A stretch of 64,000 bases of DNA from contig NZ_JACHMZ010000001.1 in the NCBI RefSeq assembly GCF_014205165.1, positions 1,400,001 through 1,464,000 of the forward strand, written 5' to 3'. Of the stretch, positions 16,340 to 26,266 are shown piece after piece. The notes beneath the pieces were generated by a model, which searched no databases, was not told the DNA's origin, and saw only the letters and a program-made list of their open reading frames with translations. Each line of letters opens with the position of its first letter. Position 1 is the first letter of the stretch. The translations under genes and the position numbers were made by a program. Origin of the DNA: Micromonospora carbonacea (GTDB lineage Bacteria > Actinomycetota > Actinomycetes > Mycobacteriales > Micromonosporaceae).

Positions 16340-17758
16340 GTGCTGATCCGACGCGTCCTCGCGCCCCGCATCGACTTCGGCGCGCTGCGCCGCGAGCTGG
16401 AACTGCCCGACCGGTTCCCGCCCGCGGCGCAGCGTGAGGCCGAGGCGGCGGCCGCCGCGCCGCCCCGGCCCGCCGTCGACCGCACCGACGTCCCGTTCGT
16501 CACCGTCGACCCGGCCACCTCGCGGGACCTCGACCAGGCGATGCACCTCGCCCGCCGTCCCGGCGGCGGCTTCCGGGTCCGGTACGCCATCGCCGACGTC
16601 GCCGCCCACGTGCGCCCCGGCGGCGCGCTGGAGGAGGAGACCTGGCGGCGCGGGCAGACCGTCTACCTGCCCGACGGCAACGTCCCCCTGCACCCCGAGA
16701 CGCTCAGCGAGGGGGCGGCCAGCCTGCTGCCCGACCAGGACCGGGCGGCCGTGCTGTGGACGATCGACCTCGACCCCGACGGCGGCACGGTCGCCGTCGC
16801 GCTGGAACGCGCCCTGGTGCGCAGCCGCGCCAAGCTGGACTACGTCGGCGTCCAGGCCGCCGCCGACGCCGGCCGGCTGCCCGAGCCGATCGCCCTGCTC
16901 CCCGAGCTCGGCGCGCTGCTCACGGCGCGCGGCCTGCGCCGGGGCGCGGTCAACCTGCCGCTGCCCGAGCAGGACGTCGAATCCGACGGCGACGGGTGGC
17001 GGCTGGTGCTGCGCGGCCCGGCGCCGATGGAGGAGCACAACGCGCAGATCTCCCTGCTCACCGGGATGGCCGCCGCCGACATCATGCTGGCCGGCGGAGT
17101 CGGCCTGCTGCGCACGATGCCGCCGCCGAGGCCGGAGGCGGTGGCCCGGCTGCGCACCGCCGCCGCCCCGCTGGGCGTGCGCTGGCCGGACGGCGTCGGC
17201 GTCGGCGAGCTGCTCGCCGGGCTGGACGCCGCGGAGCCCCGGGCCGCCGCGTTCGTCGACCAGGCGGCCGAGCTGATGCGCGGCGCCGCGTACACCGCGT
17301 TCGACGGCGCGCTGCCCGAGCAGCCGGCGCACGGCGGGGTCGCCGCCGCGTACGCCCACGTCACGGCCCCGCTGCGGCGGCTGGCCGACCGGTACGCCAC
17401 CGAGGTCTGCCTGGCCCTGCACGCCGACCGGCCGGTGCCCGACTGGGCCCGCGCGGCGCTGCCCAGGCTGCCGCAGGTGATGGCCGCGACCGACCGGACG
17501 GCCGGGGCGGCCACCCGGGGCGCGGTCGAGCTGGCCGAGGCGGTGCTGCTGGCGCACCGGGTCGGCGAGAGCTTCGACGCGGCGGTGCTGGACGTCGACG
17601 AGCCGCGGCCGGGCCGGCAGCCCGGCGGCACGGTGGCGCTGGACGCCCCGCCGGTGCGGGCCCGCTGCACGGGCGTGCTGCCGCTGGGCGAGCGGGTCCG
17701 GGTCCGGCTGGTCACCGCCGACCCGGCCACCCGGAAGGTCCTCTTCGCGCTGGCCTGA
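16340..17758 (+). CDS. RNB-domain ribonuclease
   Basis: A 472-residue protein of the RNase II/R family. The catalytic core is RNB: FVTVDPATSRDLDQAMHLAR (about residues 53-72; metal-binding Asp in the SRDLDQA motif), VRYAIADVAAHV, YLPDGNVPLHPETLSEGAAS, MEEHNAQISLLTGMAAADIM and AAYAHVTAPLRRLADRYATE. It lacks the N-terminal cold-shock and C-terminal S1 domains of RNase R, as is usual for the short actinobacterial form. It degrades RNA 3' to 5'. The GTG start is preceded by CAGGAT (16328-16333) and 6 nt, consistent with a leaderless transcript. Confidence 0.92.
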   Translation: MLIRRVLAPRIDFGALRRELELPDRFPPAAQREAEAAAAAPPRPAVDRTDVPFVTVDPATSRDLDQAMHLARRPGGGFRVRYAIADVAAHVRPGGALEEETWRRGQTVYLPDGNVPLHPETLSEGAASLLPDQDRAAVLWTIDLDPDGGTVAVALERALVRSRAKLDYVGVQAAADAGRLPEPIALLPELGALLTARGLRRGAVNLPLPEQDVESDGDGWRLVLRGPAPMEEHNAQISLLTGMAAADIMLAGGVGLLRTMPPPRPEAVARLRTAAAPLGVRWPDGVGVGELLAGLDAAEPRAAAFVDQAAELMRGAAYTAFDGALPEQPAHGGVAAAYAHVTAPLRRLADRYATEVCLALHADRPVPDWARAALPRLPQVMAATDRTAGAATRGAVELAEAVLLAHRVGESFDAAVLDVDEPRPGRQPGGTVALDAPPVRARCTGVLPLGERVRVRLVTADPATRKVLFALA

Positions 17759-17889
17759 CAGCCGTCGCGCGCCGGTGGGCCGCGCGGGGCCGGCGGGTCG
17801 GGCCGCGCGCAGCGCCCGGAGCGGCCCGGCGGGCCTTCGCACCGTGCCCGACGCCGCTGCCGGCCTGCCTCGTTTGCGAGGATGGGGCC

Positions 17890-18588
17890 ATGGCATACGA
17901 CGCGAGCACGCTGCCCGACGTGTCCGGGCTGACCGTCGGCATCATCGGCGGCACCGGCGACCAGGGCCGGGGCCTGGCCTACCGGTTCGCCCGCGCCGGG
18001 CAGTCCGTGCTGATCGGCTCCCGGTCGGCCGAGCGGGCCGCCGAGGCCGCCGCCGAGATCGCCGCCCTGCGGGGCGTGCCCGCCGAGGCTGAGGTGGCGG
18101 GCGCGGGCAACGACGAGGTCGCCCGGCGCAGCGACGTGGTCGTGATCGCGGTGCCGTGGGACGGGCACGCCGCCACCGTCGCCGCCCTGGCCGGGCCGCT
18201 CGCCGGCAAGATCGTGGTCGACTGCGTCAACCCGCTCGGCTTCGACCGGCAGGGCCCCTATGCGCTGACCGTCGCCGAGGGCAGCGCCGTCCAGCAGGCC
18301 GCCGCCCTGCTGCCCGACTCGCGGGTCTGCGCGGCGTTCAACCACGTCAGCGCCCCGCTGCTGGCCGACCCGGAGGTCGACCGGATCGACCTCGACGTGC
18401 TGATCTGCACCGAGGACCGCGAGCTGGTGGACGTCGTCGGCGCGCTCGCCGCCCGGATCCCCGGGATGCGGGGCATCTACGCCGGCCGGCTGCGCAACGC
18501 CCACCAGATCGAGGCGTTCACGGCCAACCTGATCGCCATCAACAAGCGTTACCGGGCCCACGCCGGGCTCCGCGTCACCGACCTCTGA
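17890..18588 (+). CDS. npdG: NADPH-dependent F420 reductase
   Basis: A 232-residue Rossmann protein. The dinucleotide motif is VGIIGGTGDQGRGLAYRFAR (about 19-38), and SRSAERA contacts NADPH phosphate. VVIAVPWDGH and VVDCVNPLGFD follow the npdG/Fno pattern. The enzyme exchanges hydride between NADPH and coenzyme F420, supplying F420H2 to LLM-type enzymes such as the one at 52735-53652. GAGGAT at 17878-17883 followed by 6 nt and ATG suggests a leaderless message. Confidence 0.92.
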   Translation: MAYDASTLPDVSGLTVGIIGGTGDQGRGLAYRFARAGQSVLIGSRSAERAAEAAAEIAALRGVPAEAEVAGAGNDEVARRSDVVVIAVPWDGHAATVAALAGPLAGKIVVDCVNPLGFDRQGPYALTVAEGSAVQQAAALLPDSRVCAAFNHVSAPLLADPEVDRIDLDVLICTEDRELVDVVGALAARIPGMRGIYAGRLRNAHQIEAFTANLIAINKRYRAHAGLRVTDL

Positions 18589-18605
18589 GCGACGCCCCGC
18601 GCGAT

Positions 18606-18656
18606 GTCGGCGACCTGGCGGTATCCGGGCGGTCGGGATACCGCCAGGTCGCCGAC
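18606..18656. terminator. Perfect 21-bp hairpin between convergent genes
   Basis: Arms 18606-18626 and 18636-18656 are perfectly complementary, with GTCGGCGACC at the outer end and a 9-nt loop. It sits between genes ending at 18588 (+) and 18736 (-). It shares end and loop motifs with the hairpin at 9143. Confidence 0.75.
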
Positions 18657-18735
18657 GTGGAGTCGATCACCATTCGTGGGACGGGCGGCACAGCGGCGGT
18701 GGAAGGCCGCCGGCGCACCCAGTCCGGCGCTCGGG

Positions 18736-19245
18736 TCAGAGGTTCGGGTCGACGCCGACCTTCTTGCAGGCGGCGTTGGCCTTCGCGCCGGCCTTCTCCA
18801 GGGCGGCGCTGTCCTCGGCCGCGGCCTCGACGTCCGCGGCGTTCGCGATCCTGCGGGCCTCCGCGCCGACCGCGGCCAGCGCGACGGCGACCTCGCTGCC
18901 GGAGCCGTCCGTCGCGGGCGCCACCTCCGACATCTCGGTGAACGCCTTCTTCATCGCCGCCGCCGGGTCCCCGCCGCCCACGACGGCCTTCATCAGCGCC
19001 TTCTTCGAGTCGTCCGCGACCTTCTTCGCGGTCTCGCAGAGCTTCTTGTCGGCGGCCGGGTCGGCGGAGGCGGGGGCGGCGGCCGTCGGGGCGGCCGCGC
19101 CGGTGGTCGGGGCGGCGGCAGCAGTAGTAGTGGCGATGGCCGAGGCGGGCGCGGCCGTCGGGGCCGGCTCCTCCCCGCCGCACGCCGCGAGCGCCAGCAC
19201 GGAGACGCAGGTCAGGACAACCGTTGAGATACGAACATGATCCAC
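18736..19245 (-). CDS. Lipoprotein of unknown function
   Basis: A 169-residue protein. The signal (STVVLTCVSVLALAACGGEE) carries a lipobox LAAC, so it should be lipidated and anchored outside. An Ala/Thr-rich linker follows, then a helical domain from about residue 65 (KKLCETAKKVADDSKKALMK ... KANAACKKVGV). The GTG at 19245 is chosen because it gives the shortest normal signal peptide. No function is known. Confidence 0.78.
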   Translation of the reverse strand: MDHVRISTVVLTCVSVLALAACGGEEPAPTAAPASAIATTTAAAAPTTGAAAPTAAAPASADPAADKKLCETAKKVADDSKKALMKAVVGGGDPAAAMKKAFTEMSEVAPATDGSGSEVAVALAAVGAEARRIANAADVEAAAEDSAALEKAGAKANAACKKVGVDPNL

Positions 19246-19384
19246 GAGCGGGTACCTTAGCCGCTGCGTCCGCTGGCCGGACGCCCGCGTCACCACCCGC
19301 CGGCTGTCGCCGCCGTCGGCGCGGGCCGCCGGACGCTGCGGTGGACGACACGGGGCACGCCGCCCACCGCAGCGCCGCCACGCG

Positions 19385-20230
19385 TCAGAAGGTGTGCTCG
19401 GCGGCCGGGAACCCGCCGCCCCGGACCTCGTCGGCGAACCGCCGGGTCGCCTCGGTCAACGCCCCGGCCAGGTCGGCGTAGCGCTTCACGAACCGGGGGG
19501 CCCGCCCCGTGCGCAGGCCGGCCATGTCCTGCCAGACCAGCACCTGCGCGTCGGTGTCCGGCCCGGCCCCGATGCCGACCGTCGGGATCGTCAGCTCACC
19601 GGTGATGCGCTTGGCCACCTCGCCCGGCACCATCTCCAGCACCACCGCGAACGCGCCCGCCTCGGCCACCGCGAGGGCGTCGGCGAACACCTCGTCGGCC
19701 GCGTCGCCGCGCCCCTGCACCCGGTACCCGCCGAGGGTGTGCTCGCTCTGCGGGGTGAAGCCGACGTGCGCCATCACCGGGATGCCGGCCCCGACGATCG
19801 CGGCGACCTGGTCGGCGCAGCGCCGGCCGCCCTCCAGCTTGACCGCGTGGCAGCCGCCCTCCTTCATGAACCGCACGGCGGTGCGCAGCGCCTGCGTCGG
19901 CCCCTCCTCGTACGAGCCGAACGGCAGGTCGCCGACGACCAGCGCCTGCCTCGTCGCCCGCACCACGGCGCGGACCAGCGGCAGCAGCTCCTCGGTGGTC
20001 ACCGGCAGCGTCGTCTCGTAGCCGAAGACGTTGTTCGCCGCCGAGTCGCCGACCAGCAGCGCCGGGATCCCGGCGGCGTCGAAGATCGACGCGGTGTACT
20101 GGTCGTACGAGGTGAGCATCGACCACTTCTCGCCGCGCTCCTTGGCGGCGAGCAGGTCGCGGGTGCGCACCCGCCGGGTGGCCGGGCCGCCGTAGAGGGC
20201 GGTCACCTCGGTCGGGGTGGACTCCACCAT
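19385..20230 (-). CDS. panB: 3-methyl-2-oxobutanoate hydroxymethyltransferase
   Basis: A 281-residue enzyme for the first step of pantothenate synthesis: it transfers a hydroxymethyl group from methylene-tetrahydrofolate to 2-oxoisovalerate. Family signatures are [70 protein letters not shown] and TVGIGAG. GGAGACAG lies just before ATG 20230; a longer frame to 20329 is low quality. panC/panD are not adjacent. It has its own promoter, convergent with none. Confidence 0.95.
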   Translation of the reverse strand: MVESTPTEVTALYGGPATRRVRTRDLLAAKERGEKWSMLTSYDQYTASIFDAAGIPALLVGDSAANNVFGYETTLPVTTEELLPLVRAVVRATRQALVVGDLPFGSYEEGPTQALRTAVRFMKEGGCHAVKLEGGRRCADQVAAIVGAGIPVMAHVGFTPQSEHTLGGYRVQGRGDAADEVFADALAVAEAGAFAVVLEMVPGEVAKRITGELTIPTVGIGAGPDTDAQVLVWQDMAGLRTGRAPRFVKRYADLAGALTEATRRFADEVRGGGFPAAEHTF

Positions 20231-20351
20231 GACTGTCTCCTTCCTCGAGGCCGCGCGCGCGGTCCCCGGGTCCGTCGCAAGCGTCGCACCGCGCGCCGGC
20301 CGACGGCAGGAGGCAGTGGAGGATTTCACTCCCCGGTGGGCCCGGCCCGGC

Positions 20352-22142
20352 TCAGCCGTCCTCGCGCCAGCGGTTGGTGATCGGCAGCCGCCGGTCCCGC
20401 CCGAACGCCTTCATCGAGATCTTCGTGCCGGGCGCGGACTGCCGCCGCTTGTACTCCGCGGTGTCCACCATCCGCAGCACCCGGTCGACGACCGCCGGGT
20501 CGTGCCCGGACTCGACGAGCCCCGTGCGGCCCAGGTCGCCGTCGACGTATCCGATCAGGATCGGGTCGAGCACGTCGTAGTCCGGCAGCGTGTCGCTGTC
20601 GAGCTGGCCGGGGCTCAGCTCGGCGCTCGGCGGCTTGCCGATCGAGTTCTCCGGGATCGGCGGGGTCTCGCCCCGGCGGGCGGCGTCGGCGTTGCGCCAC
20701 CTCGCCAGCCGCCAGACCAGCGTCTTCCACACGTCCTTGACCGGGTTGAAGCCGCCGACCGAGTCGCCGTAGAGAGTGGAGTAGCCCACCGCCAGCTCGC
20801 TCTTGTTGCCGGTCGTGAGGACCAGGTGGCCCTCCTGGTTCGACAGCGCCATCAGGATCACCCCGCGCACCCGGGCCTGGAGGTTCTCCACCGTCACCCC
20901 GGACAGCGACAGGTTCGCCAGGAACGTGTCCACCATCGGCTGGATCGGCTCGACCCGGTAGTCCAGGCCGGTGCGCTTGGCCAGGTCCTCCGCGTCGGCC
21001 CGGGAGTGCTCCGACGAGTGCCGGCTGGGCAGCGAGACGCCGACCACCCGGTCCGGGCCGAGCGCGTCGACCGCGAGGGCCGCCACCACCGCCGAGTCGA
21101 TGCCGCCGGAGAGCCCCAGCACCACCGACGGGAAGCGGTTCTTGTCGACGTAGTCGCGCAGGCCCAGCACCAGCGCCTGCCACACCTCCGCCTCGTCGGC
21201 CACCGGCTCGATGATCCCGCCCACCGCCGCCGCGCCGCCGGGTGCCGGCGGGACGTCGCCGACGGCGGCCCGCACGATCCGCATGCCCGCGGCCAGCTCG
21301 CCGCCGGCCGGCGCGGCCCCGCCGGCCAGGGCCGTGTCGCCGCCGGACCCCTCGGCCGCCGGCAGCTCGACGTCGTGCACGAGCAGGTGCTCGACGAACT
21401 GGGGGGCGCGGGCCAGCAGCGTCCCGTCCGCGCCGACGATCAGCGAGTCGCCCTCGAAGACCAGCTCGTCCTGGCCGCCGACCATGTTGACGTACGCCAC
21501 GGCGGCCCCCGCCTCGGCGGCCCGGCGGCGCACCAGCGGCAGCCGGATGTCGTCCTTGTTCAGCTCGTACGGCGAGCCGTTGATCGTGACGACCAGGCCG
21601 ACGCCGGCCTGCCGGGCCGCCGCGAACGGGCCCCCGGCCTGCCACATGTCCTCGCAGATGGTCAGGGCGACGTCCACCCCGCCGACGCGGACCACCGTCA
21701 GCGCGTCGCCCGGGACGAAGTAGCGGTCCTCGTCGAACACCCCGTAGTTGGGCAGGTGGTGCTTGAAGTAGGTGGCCACCACCTCGCCGCCGTGCAGCAC
21801 CGCGGCGGCGTTGCGGGCCCCCCGGCCCGGCTCGGCGTCGGAGCTGACCTGCGGCGGCCCGTCGGCGTCGAGGTAGCCGACCACCACCGGCACCCCGCCG
21901 AGGCCGTCGGCGGCCAGGTCGGCGGCGAGGCGGCGCAGCGCCGCCTGCGACGCGGCGACGAAGGACCGGCGGAACACCAGGTCCTCGACCGGGTACCCGG
22001 TGAGCACCATCTCCGGGAACAGGACGAGCTGGGCGCCGGCGTCGGCGGCGGTGCGGGTCCACCGGCGGACCAGGCCGGCGTTGCCGGCGAGGTCGCCGAC
22101 GCTCGGGTTGACCTGGGACAGGGCGAGACGCAGGGTGGGCAT
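20352..22142 (-). CDS. nadE: Glutamine-dependent NAD+ synthase
   Basis: About 596 residues in two domains. The N-terminal nitrilase-type glutaminase is about 1-270: Glu in [17 protein letters not shown], Lys in [12 protein letters not shown] and Cys in TICEDMW. The C-terminal NAD synthetase has the PP-loop [20 protein letters not shown]. It converts deamido-NAD+ to NAD+ with glutamine and ATP, which links it to the nearby glutamine synthetases. ATG 22142 is preceded by CAAGAT (22149-22154) and 6 nt, a leaderless arrangement; the in-frame GTG 22148 is less likely. An Ala/Gly-rich insert lies around residues 275-320. Confidence 0.95.
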   Translation of the reverse strand: MPTLRLALSQVNPSVGDLAGNAGLVRRWTRTAADAGAQLVLFPEMVLTGYPVEDLVFRRSFVAASQAALRRLAADLAADGLGGVPVVVGYLDADGPPQVSSDAEPGRGARNAAAVLHGGEVVATYFKHHLPNYGVFDEDRYFVPGDALTVVRVGGVDVALTICEDMWQAGGPFAAARQAGVGLVVTINGSPYELNKDDIRLPLVRRRAAEAGAAVAYVNMVGGQDELVFEGDSLIVGADGTLLARAPQFVEHLLVHDVELPAAEGSGGDTALAGGAAPAGGELAAGMRIVRAAVGDVPPAPGGAAAVGGIIEPVADEAEVWQALVLGLRDYVDKNRFPSVVLGLSGGIDSAVVAALAVDALGPDRVVGVSLPSRHSSEHSRADAEDLAKRTGLDYRVEPIQPMVDTFLANLSLSGVTVENLQARVRGVILMALSNQEGHLVLTTGNKSELAVGYSTLYGDSVGGFNPVKDVWKTLVWRLARWRNADAARRGETPPIPENSIGKPPSAELSPGQLDSDTLPDYDVLDPILIGYVDGDLGRTGLVESGHDPAVVDRVLRMVDTAEYKRRQSAPGTKISMKAFGRDRRLPITNRWREDG

Positions 22143-22356
22143 GTCCACATCTTGCCCCAGCCGGGCGGCGGCGGCACCGGGGCTGCGCGGAGACGGCGGC
22201 CACTCGTGCGGCGACGCCGGTCGGGCCGGTCCGCCAGGGGGCGGGACACGACAGGACGTGGTCCAGGTCGGTCGCGTAACGTCTGCGTAAAGGAGCCGGT
22301 GGAGACTGGGCGGCCAGGCCCCACCGGTGGTGGAGACAGTGGCACGAGGGGTGGAA

Positions 22357-23706
22357 GTGGACCGTCAGCAGGAGTTCGTCCTCCGTACGCTGGAAGAGCG
22401 GGACATCCGGTTCGTCCGGCTGTGGTTCACCGACGTGCTGGGCACGCTCAAGAGCGTGTCGGTGGCGCCCGCCGAGCTGGAGGCCGCGTTCGAGGAGGGC
22501 ATCGGGTTCGACGGCTCGGCGATCGAGGGCTTCGCCCGGGTCTTCGAGTCCGACATGGTGGCCATGCCCGACCCGACCACCTTCCAGGTGTTCCCCTTCG
22601 AGGGTGGCGTCAGCGGCGAGAGCGCCCGGATGTTCTGCGACATCCTGCTGCCCGACGGCGGCCCGTCCTGGGCCGACCCCCGGCACGTGCTGCGCCGGAT
22701 GCTGTCCAAGGCCGCCGAGAAGGGCTTCACCTTCTACACCCACCCCGAGATCGAGTTCTTCCTGCTGGAGAACGGCCCGCAGGACGGCTCGGTGCCGACC
22801 CCCGTCGACACGGGCGGCTACTTCGAGCACACCACGCACGCGGTGGCGCGGGACTTCCGCCGCCAGGCCGTGCTGGCCCTGGAGCGGATCGGCATCTCGG
22901 TGGAGTTCAGCCACCACGAGGTCGCCCCCGGCCAGCAGGAGATCGACCTGCGGTACGCCGACGCGCTGACCACCGCCGACAACATCATGACCTTCCGGCA
23001 CGTGGTCAAGGAGGTGGCGCTCTCCACCGGAGTGCAGGCCAGCTTCATGCCGAAGCCGTTCACCGACCAGCCGGGCAGCGGGATGCACACCCACCTGTCG
23101 CTGTTCGAGGGCGAGCGCAACGCGTTCCACGACGGCGGCGACCCGATGAAGCTGTCGAAGGTGGCGAAGTCGTTCATCGCCGGGCTGCTCACGCACGCCC
23201 GGGAATACACGGCGGTCACCAACCAGTGGGTCAACTCCTACAAGCGGCTGTTCCCGCAGGCGCTGCCCGACCGGATCACCGAGAGCCCCGCGTACGTCTG
23301 CTGGGGTCACCTCAACCGGTCGGCGCTGGTCCGCGTCCCGGCCTACGGCAAGCCGAACTCGGCCCGGGTGGAGGTGCGCTCGCTGGACTCGGCGACGAAC
23401 CCCTACCTGGCGTTCGCGGTGCTGCTCGGCGCCGGCCTCAAGGGCATCGAGGAGGGCTACGAGCTGCCCCCGGGCGCCGAGGACGACGTCTGGTCGCTGA
23501 GCAGCGCCGAGCGCAAGGCGATGGGCTACGAGGCGCTGCCGGAGAACCTGGCCGAGGCGATCGACGTGATGGCCGGCTCCGAGCTGGTCGCCGAGGTGCT
23601 CGGCGAGCACGTCTTCGACTTCTTCCTGCGCAACAAGCGGTCCGAGTGGGAGCAGTACCGCCGCGAGGTCACCCCCTACGAGCGGCAGCGCTACCTGTCG
23701 CTCTAG
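22357..23706 (+). CDS. glnA2: Type I glutamine synthetase, GlnA2-like
   Basis: A 449-residue GSI-fold protein. The N-terminus VDRQQEFVLRTLEERDIRFV matches the M. tuberculosis GlnA2 type, which fixes the GTG start at 22357 with GAGGGG upstream. Active-site segments are visible: GFDGSAIEGFA, EIEFFLL, EFSHHEVAPGQQEIDLRYAD, PGSGMHTHLSLFEG and NRSALVRVP. Near residue 370 the region EEGYELPPGAEDDVW resembles but does not match the adenylylation loop of GlnA1, so control by GlnE is doubtful. It ligates glutamate and ammonia, or a related substrate, using ATP. glnA2 lies near glnE as in mycobacteria. Confidence 0.92.
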   Translation: MDRQQEFVLRTLEERDIRFVRLWFTDVLGTLKSVSVAPAELEAAFEEGIGFDGSAIEGFARVFESDMVAMPDPTTFQVFPFEGGVSGESARMFCDILLPDGGPSWADPRHVLRRMLSKAAEKGFTFYTHPEIEFFLLENGPQDGSVPTPVDTGGYFEHTTHAVARDFRRQAVLALERIGISVEFSHHEVAPGQQEIDLRYADALTTADNIMTFRHVVKEVALSTGVQASFMPKPFTDQPGSGMHTHLSLFEGERNAFHDGGDPMKLSKVAKSFIAGLLTHAREYTAVTNQWVNSYKRLFPQALPDRITESPAYVCWGHLNRSALVRVPAYGKPNSARVEVRSLDSATNPYLAFAVLLGAGLKGIEEGYELPPGAEDDVWSLSSAERKAMGYEALPENLAEAIDVMAGSELVAEVLGEHVFDFFLRNKRSEWEQYRREVTPYERQRYLSL

Positions 23707-23812
23707 CGGCGCCGGCCGGCGCGGCCTGTCGGGGAGTTGCGGCGGGCCGCTATCGTCTCGATCACCGCGCCGGCACCCCCGCCGGGCGGCCGGTGGTGGT
23801 GGGAGGCAGTCG

Positions 23813-24238
23813 GTGCTGGAGGACCTGCTCAGCGGAGCATGGCAGAGCGTCGTGTTCGGGGTCGTCGGGGTGGGGCTGATGGCGGCCGGCTTCGGCCTGG
23901 TCGACCTGCTCACCCCCGGCAGGTTGCGGGAGCTGATCTGGGTGCGGCGCAACGGCAACGCGGCGCTGCTGCTCGCCGCGAACCAGCTCGGCATCGCCGG
24001 CATCGTGTTCACCGCGATCCTGACCAGCTACAGCGACTTCGCCAAGGGCCTGGCGTCCACGGTCGTCTTCGGGCTGATCGGCCTGCTGATCATGGCGCTG
24101 GCGTTCTTCGTGCTCGACATGCTGACCCCCGGCCGGCTCGGCGAGATCATCTGCTCCGACGAGCCGCACCCGGCGGCCCGGGTCAGCGCCGCCACCCACT
24201 TCGGGGCCGCGCTGATCGTCTGCGCCTGCATCGCCTGA
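23813..24238 (+). CDS. DUF350-family membrane protein
   Basis: A 141-residue protein with four hydrophobic helices arranged as two similar halves: VVFGVVGVGLMAAGFGLVDL / LTPGRLRELI and VVFGLIGLLIMALAFFVLDM / LTPGRLGEII, each ending in the LTPG motif of DUF350 (YjfL-like). The GTG start at 23813 is about 105 bp after glnA2. The role of the family is unknown. Confidence 0.88.
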   Translation: MLEDLLSGAWQSVVFGVVGVGLMAAGFGLVDLLTPGRLRELIWVRRNGNAALLLAANQLGIAGIVFTAILTSYSDFAKGLASTVVFGLIGLLIMALAFFVLDMLTPGRLGEIICSDEPHPAARVSAATHFGAALIVCACIA

Positions 24239-24261
24239 GCCCGCCTGTCACACCCGGCGGC

Positions 24262-24267
24262 TAGGTT
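24262..24267 (+). promoter_or_regulatory. -10 element TAGGTT of the WYL regulator
   Basis: TAGGTT is followed by 6 nt and GTG 24274, the spacing of a leaderless transcript; it also lies in GC-rich flanks where TANNNT is rare. Confidence 0.5.
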
Positions 24268-24273
24268 CGCCGG

Positions 24274-24966
24274 GTGAACCGCACGGACCGCCTCTACGCC
24301 CTGGTGGAGGAGCTGCGGGCGGTGTCGCCCCGGCCGCGCAGCGCCCGCTGGCTCGCCGGCCGCTTCGAGGTCAGCTCCCGCACCATCGAGCGCGACATCG
24401 CCGCGTTGCAGCAGACCGGGGTGCCGATCTGGGCCGAGCCGGGCCGCACCGGCGGTTACGTGGTCGACCGCGCGCACACCCTGCCGCCGGTGAACCTCAC
24501 CGCCGTCGAGGCGGTGGCGATGGCCGTCGCGCTGCACCGCCTCGACGGCGGCCCGTTCGCCGCGGCGGGGGCGACGGCCCTGCGCAAGCTGCTCGCCGTC
24601 CTGCCGCCGGCCGACGCCGCCGAGGCCCGCCGGCTCGCCGGGCGGGTGCACCTGGTCGGCGGCGGGCCCGCCACGCCCGTCCCGGCCGCCGTCGCCGGGG
24701 CGGTCACCGCCGCCCGGGTCCTGCGCATCGGCTACGCCGACCGGGCCGGCGTCGCCACCGAGCGGGTCGTCGAGCCGCTGGGCTTCCTCGGCAACCCCTG
24801 GCACTGGTATCTGCTGGCCTGGTGCCGGCTGCGCGACGGTCCGCGGGCGTTCCGCCTCGACCGGATCTCCGCGGTGACCGTGCTGACCGAGCCGGTGACC
24901 CGAGAGCTGCGCCCCGACGTGCTGGACATCCCGCGCCAGGTCGTCCGCCAGCTCACCCTCGCCTGA
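24274..24966 (+). CDS. HTH-WYL (YafY-type) transcriptional regulator
   Basis: A 230-residue protein. The N-terminal HTH_11 domain (RLYALVEELRAVSPRPRSAR, LAGRFEVSSRTIERDIAALQ, AEPGRTGGYVVD) is followed by a WYL domain from about residue 140 (VLRIGYADRAGV, then GFLGNPWHWYLLAWCRLRDG and RAFRLDRISAV). WYL domains bind ligands, including nucleotides in some cases. It may control the adjacent VOC gene 125 bp downstream, by position only. Confidence 0.88.
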   Translation: MNRTDRLYALVEELRAVSPRPRSARWLAGRFEVSSRTIERDIAALQQTGVPIWAEPGRTGGYVVDRAHTLPPVNLTAVEAVAMAVALHRLDGGPFAAAGATALRKLLAVLPPADAAEARRLAGRVHLVGGGPATPVPAAVAGAVTAARVLRIGYADRAGVATERVVEPLGFLGNPWHWYLLAWCRLRDGPRAFRLDRISAVTVLTEPVTRELRPDVLDIPRQVVRQLTLA

Positions 24967-25090
24967 GCCACGCCGCCGGCTCCCGCCCGATCCCGTCGGA
25001 AACACCGACAGGACGCTGTCGCGGCGCGGGGCGAGGCTGGGTCCCGGCGACGCCGGTCGACCGGCCGGCGCGACGAACGGGAGGCACTCC

Positions 25091-25468
25091 ATGACCACGA
25101 CCAACCCGATCACCTGGTTCGAGATCGGCACCGACCGGCCGGACGAGGCCGAGCGCTTCTACGGCGAGCTGTTCGGCTGGGAGTTCGCCGAGCAGGGCGC
25201 GCCGGGCCGGTCGTACCGGGTGACCGGCGGCGGGGCCGACGGCGCGGGGATCGGCGGGGCGATCCGCGCCTCCGACGGCAGCACGCCGAACTACGCGATC
25301 TTCTACGCCGAGGTGCCGGACGTGGCCGCCGCCGTGCGGCGGGCGGAGACGGCCGGCGGCCGGGTGCTGGTGCCCCCGTTCACCGCGCCGAGCGGGCTCA
25401 CCTTCGCCCACCTGCTCGACCCGTCGGGCAACCACTTCGGGGTCTTCACGCCGCCCCCGGGGCGGTGA
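25091..25468 (+). CDS. VOC-family (glyoxalase/bleomycin-resistance-like) protein
   Basis: A 125-residue protein of the vicinal oxygen chelate fold in two beta-alpha-beta-beta-beta halves: ITWFEIGTDRPDEAERFYGE, LFGWEF and NYAIFYAEVPDVAAAVRRAE, GGRVLVPPF, LLDPSGNHFGVF. A His is missing at the first typical metal position, so activity is uncertain. GGGAGGC lies before ATG 25091. Substrate unknown. Confidence 0.88.
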   Translation: MTTTNPITWFEIGTDRPDEAERFYGELFGWEFAEQGAPGRSYRVTGGGADGAGIGGAIRASDGSTPNYAIFYAEVPDVAAAVRRAETAGGRVLVPPFTAPSGLTFAHLLDPSGNHFGVFTPPPGR

Positions 25469-25507
25469 ACGCCGCCTTGCGCGGGTGGTGAACGCCGCGC
25501 GCCATGA

Positions 25508-25554
25508 CGCCGACATGGCGGGGTCGGAGTGCTCCGGACCCCGCCATGTCGGCG
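25508..25554. terminator. 18-bp hairpin between convergent genes
   Basis: Arms 25508-25525 and 25537-25554 (CGCCGACATGGCGGGGTC and its complement) with an 11-nt loop, between genes ending at 25468 (+) and 25581 (-). The outer motif is GTCGGCG, as at 9143 and 18606. Confidence 0.72.
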
Positions 25555-25580
25555 ACCCGGTGTCGCTCAGGCGCGCGGCG

Positions 25581-26078
25581 TCACTTGCCGGCCGGGCCGC
25601 CGTGGCCCCGGCCCCAGCCGCCGGGGGAGCCGCCCCCGCCGGGGAAGACGCCGGCCTCGACGGCCTTCGTGATCGCGTCGGCCTGCTCCTGGGTCAGCTT
25701 GCCGTCCTTGACGGCCTGGGCCAGCCGCTCCTTCAGCGCGGCCTGCCGCTCGGCGGCGTCGGGGCGCTCGCCCCGCTCGCCGCGCTCGCCGCGCTTGCCC
25801 AGCCCCGGACGGTCGGCCTTGTGCTGCTCCCGGACCTTCTCCAGGGCAGCGGTCACCTTGTCGGTGGAGACGCCCAGCTCCTTGGCGAGCGCCTCGGCGA
25901 ACTCCGACTGCCGCTCGGCCCGCTTCTCCTGCCGATCGGTGTGCTCGCTGCTGCTGGCGCCCGGCGACGGAGTGCCCTCCTCGGCGAACGCGATGGTCGG
26001 CGCCGCGATCCCCACGCCGAGCACGCCGGCCGCCGCGAGGCCGGCCAGCACGTGCTTCTTCGACATCTTGCGGGACAT
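25581..26078 (-). CDS. Secreted helical protein of unknown function
   Basis: A 165-residue protein. Signal peptide MSRKMSKKHVLAGLAAAGVL...PTIAFAEE with an AFA-E cleavage site. The mature part is charged and helical (SEFAEALAKELGVSTDKVTA ALEKVREQHK; RQAALKERLAQAVKDGKLTQ), a double repeat of a short helical unit also seen in secreted actinobacterial proteins, and ends in a Gly-rich tail. GGAGGACACAGG precedes ATG 26078. No enzyme motif is seen. Confidence 0.8.
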   Translation of the reverse strand: MSRKMSKKHVLAGLAAAGVLGVGIAAPTIAFAEEGTPSPGASSSEHTDRQEKRAERQSEFAEALAKELGVSTDKVTAALEKVREQHKADRPGLGKRGERGERGERPDAAERQAALKERLAQAVKDGKLTQEQADAITKAVEAGVFPGGGGSPGGWGRGHGGPAGK

Positions 26079-26266
26079 CCTGTGTCCTCCAGACTCGTTG
26101 CTCGGATGCGATGACGTCACCGAGAGTGACTGACCTGGCTGGGGCGGAGCCGTGGCGACCCTGTCAGCGAGCTGAAAATCGGGCATTTGAGGGCGGACAA
26201 ATCGGTTGCCGGGGGACACCGGGCGCGGCAGGGTGGTCCGGAATCCCACAGAGAGGCGGGACGCCC

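Noticed and set aside
22276-22291. Second GlnR box upstream of glnA2 (GTAAC-n6-GTAAA)
   Set aside because: The b-site deviates from GAAAC, and TAACGT there may simply be a -10 element.
20217-23879. Very long open frames of over 1200 codons on both strands across nadE/glnA2
   Set aside because: They run antisense or out of frame through genes with clear family motifs. They are a product of high third-position GC, low in hydrophobic order and rich in Arg/Gly/Pro.
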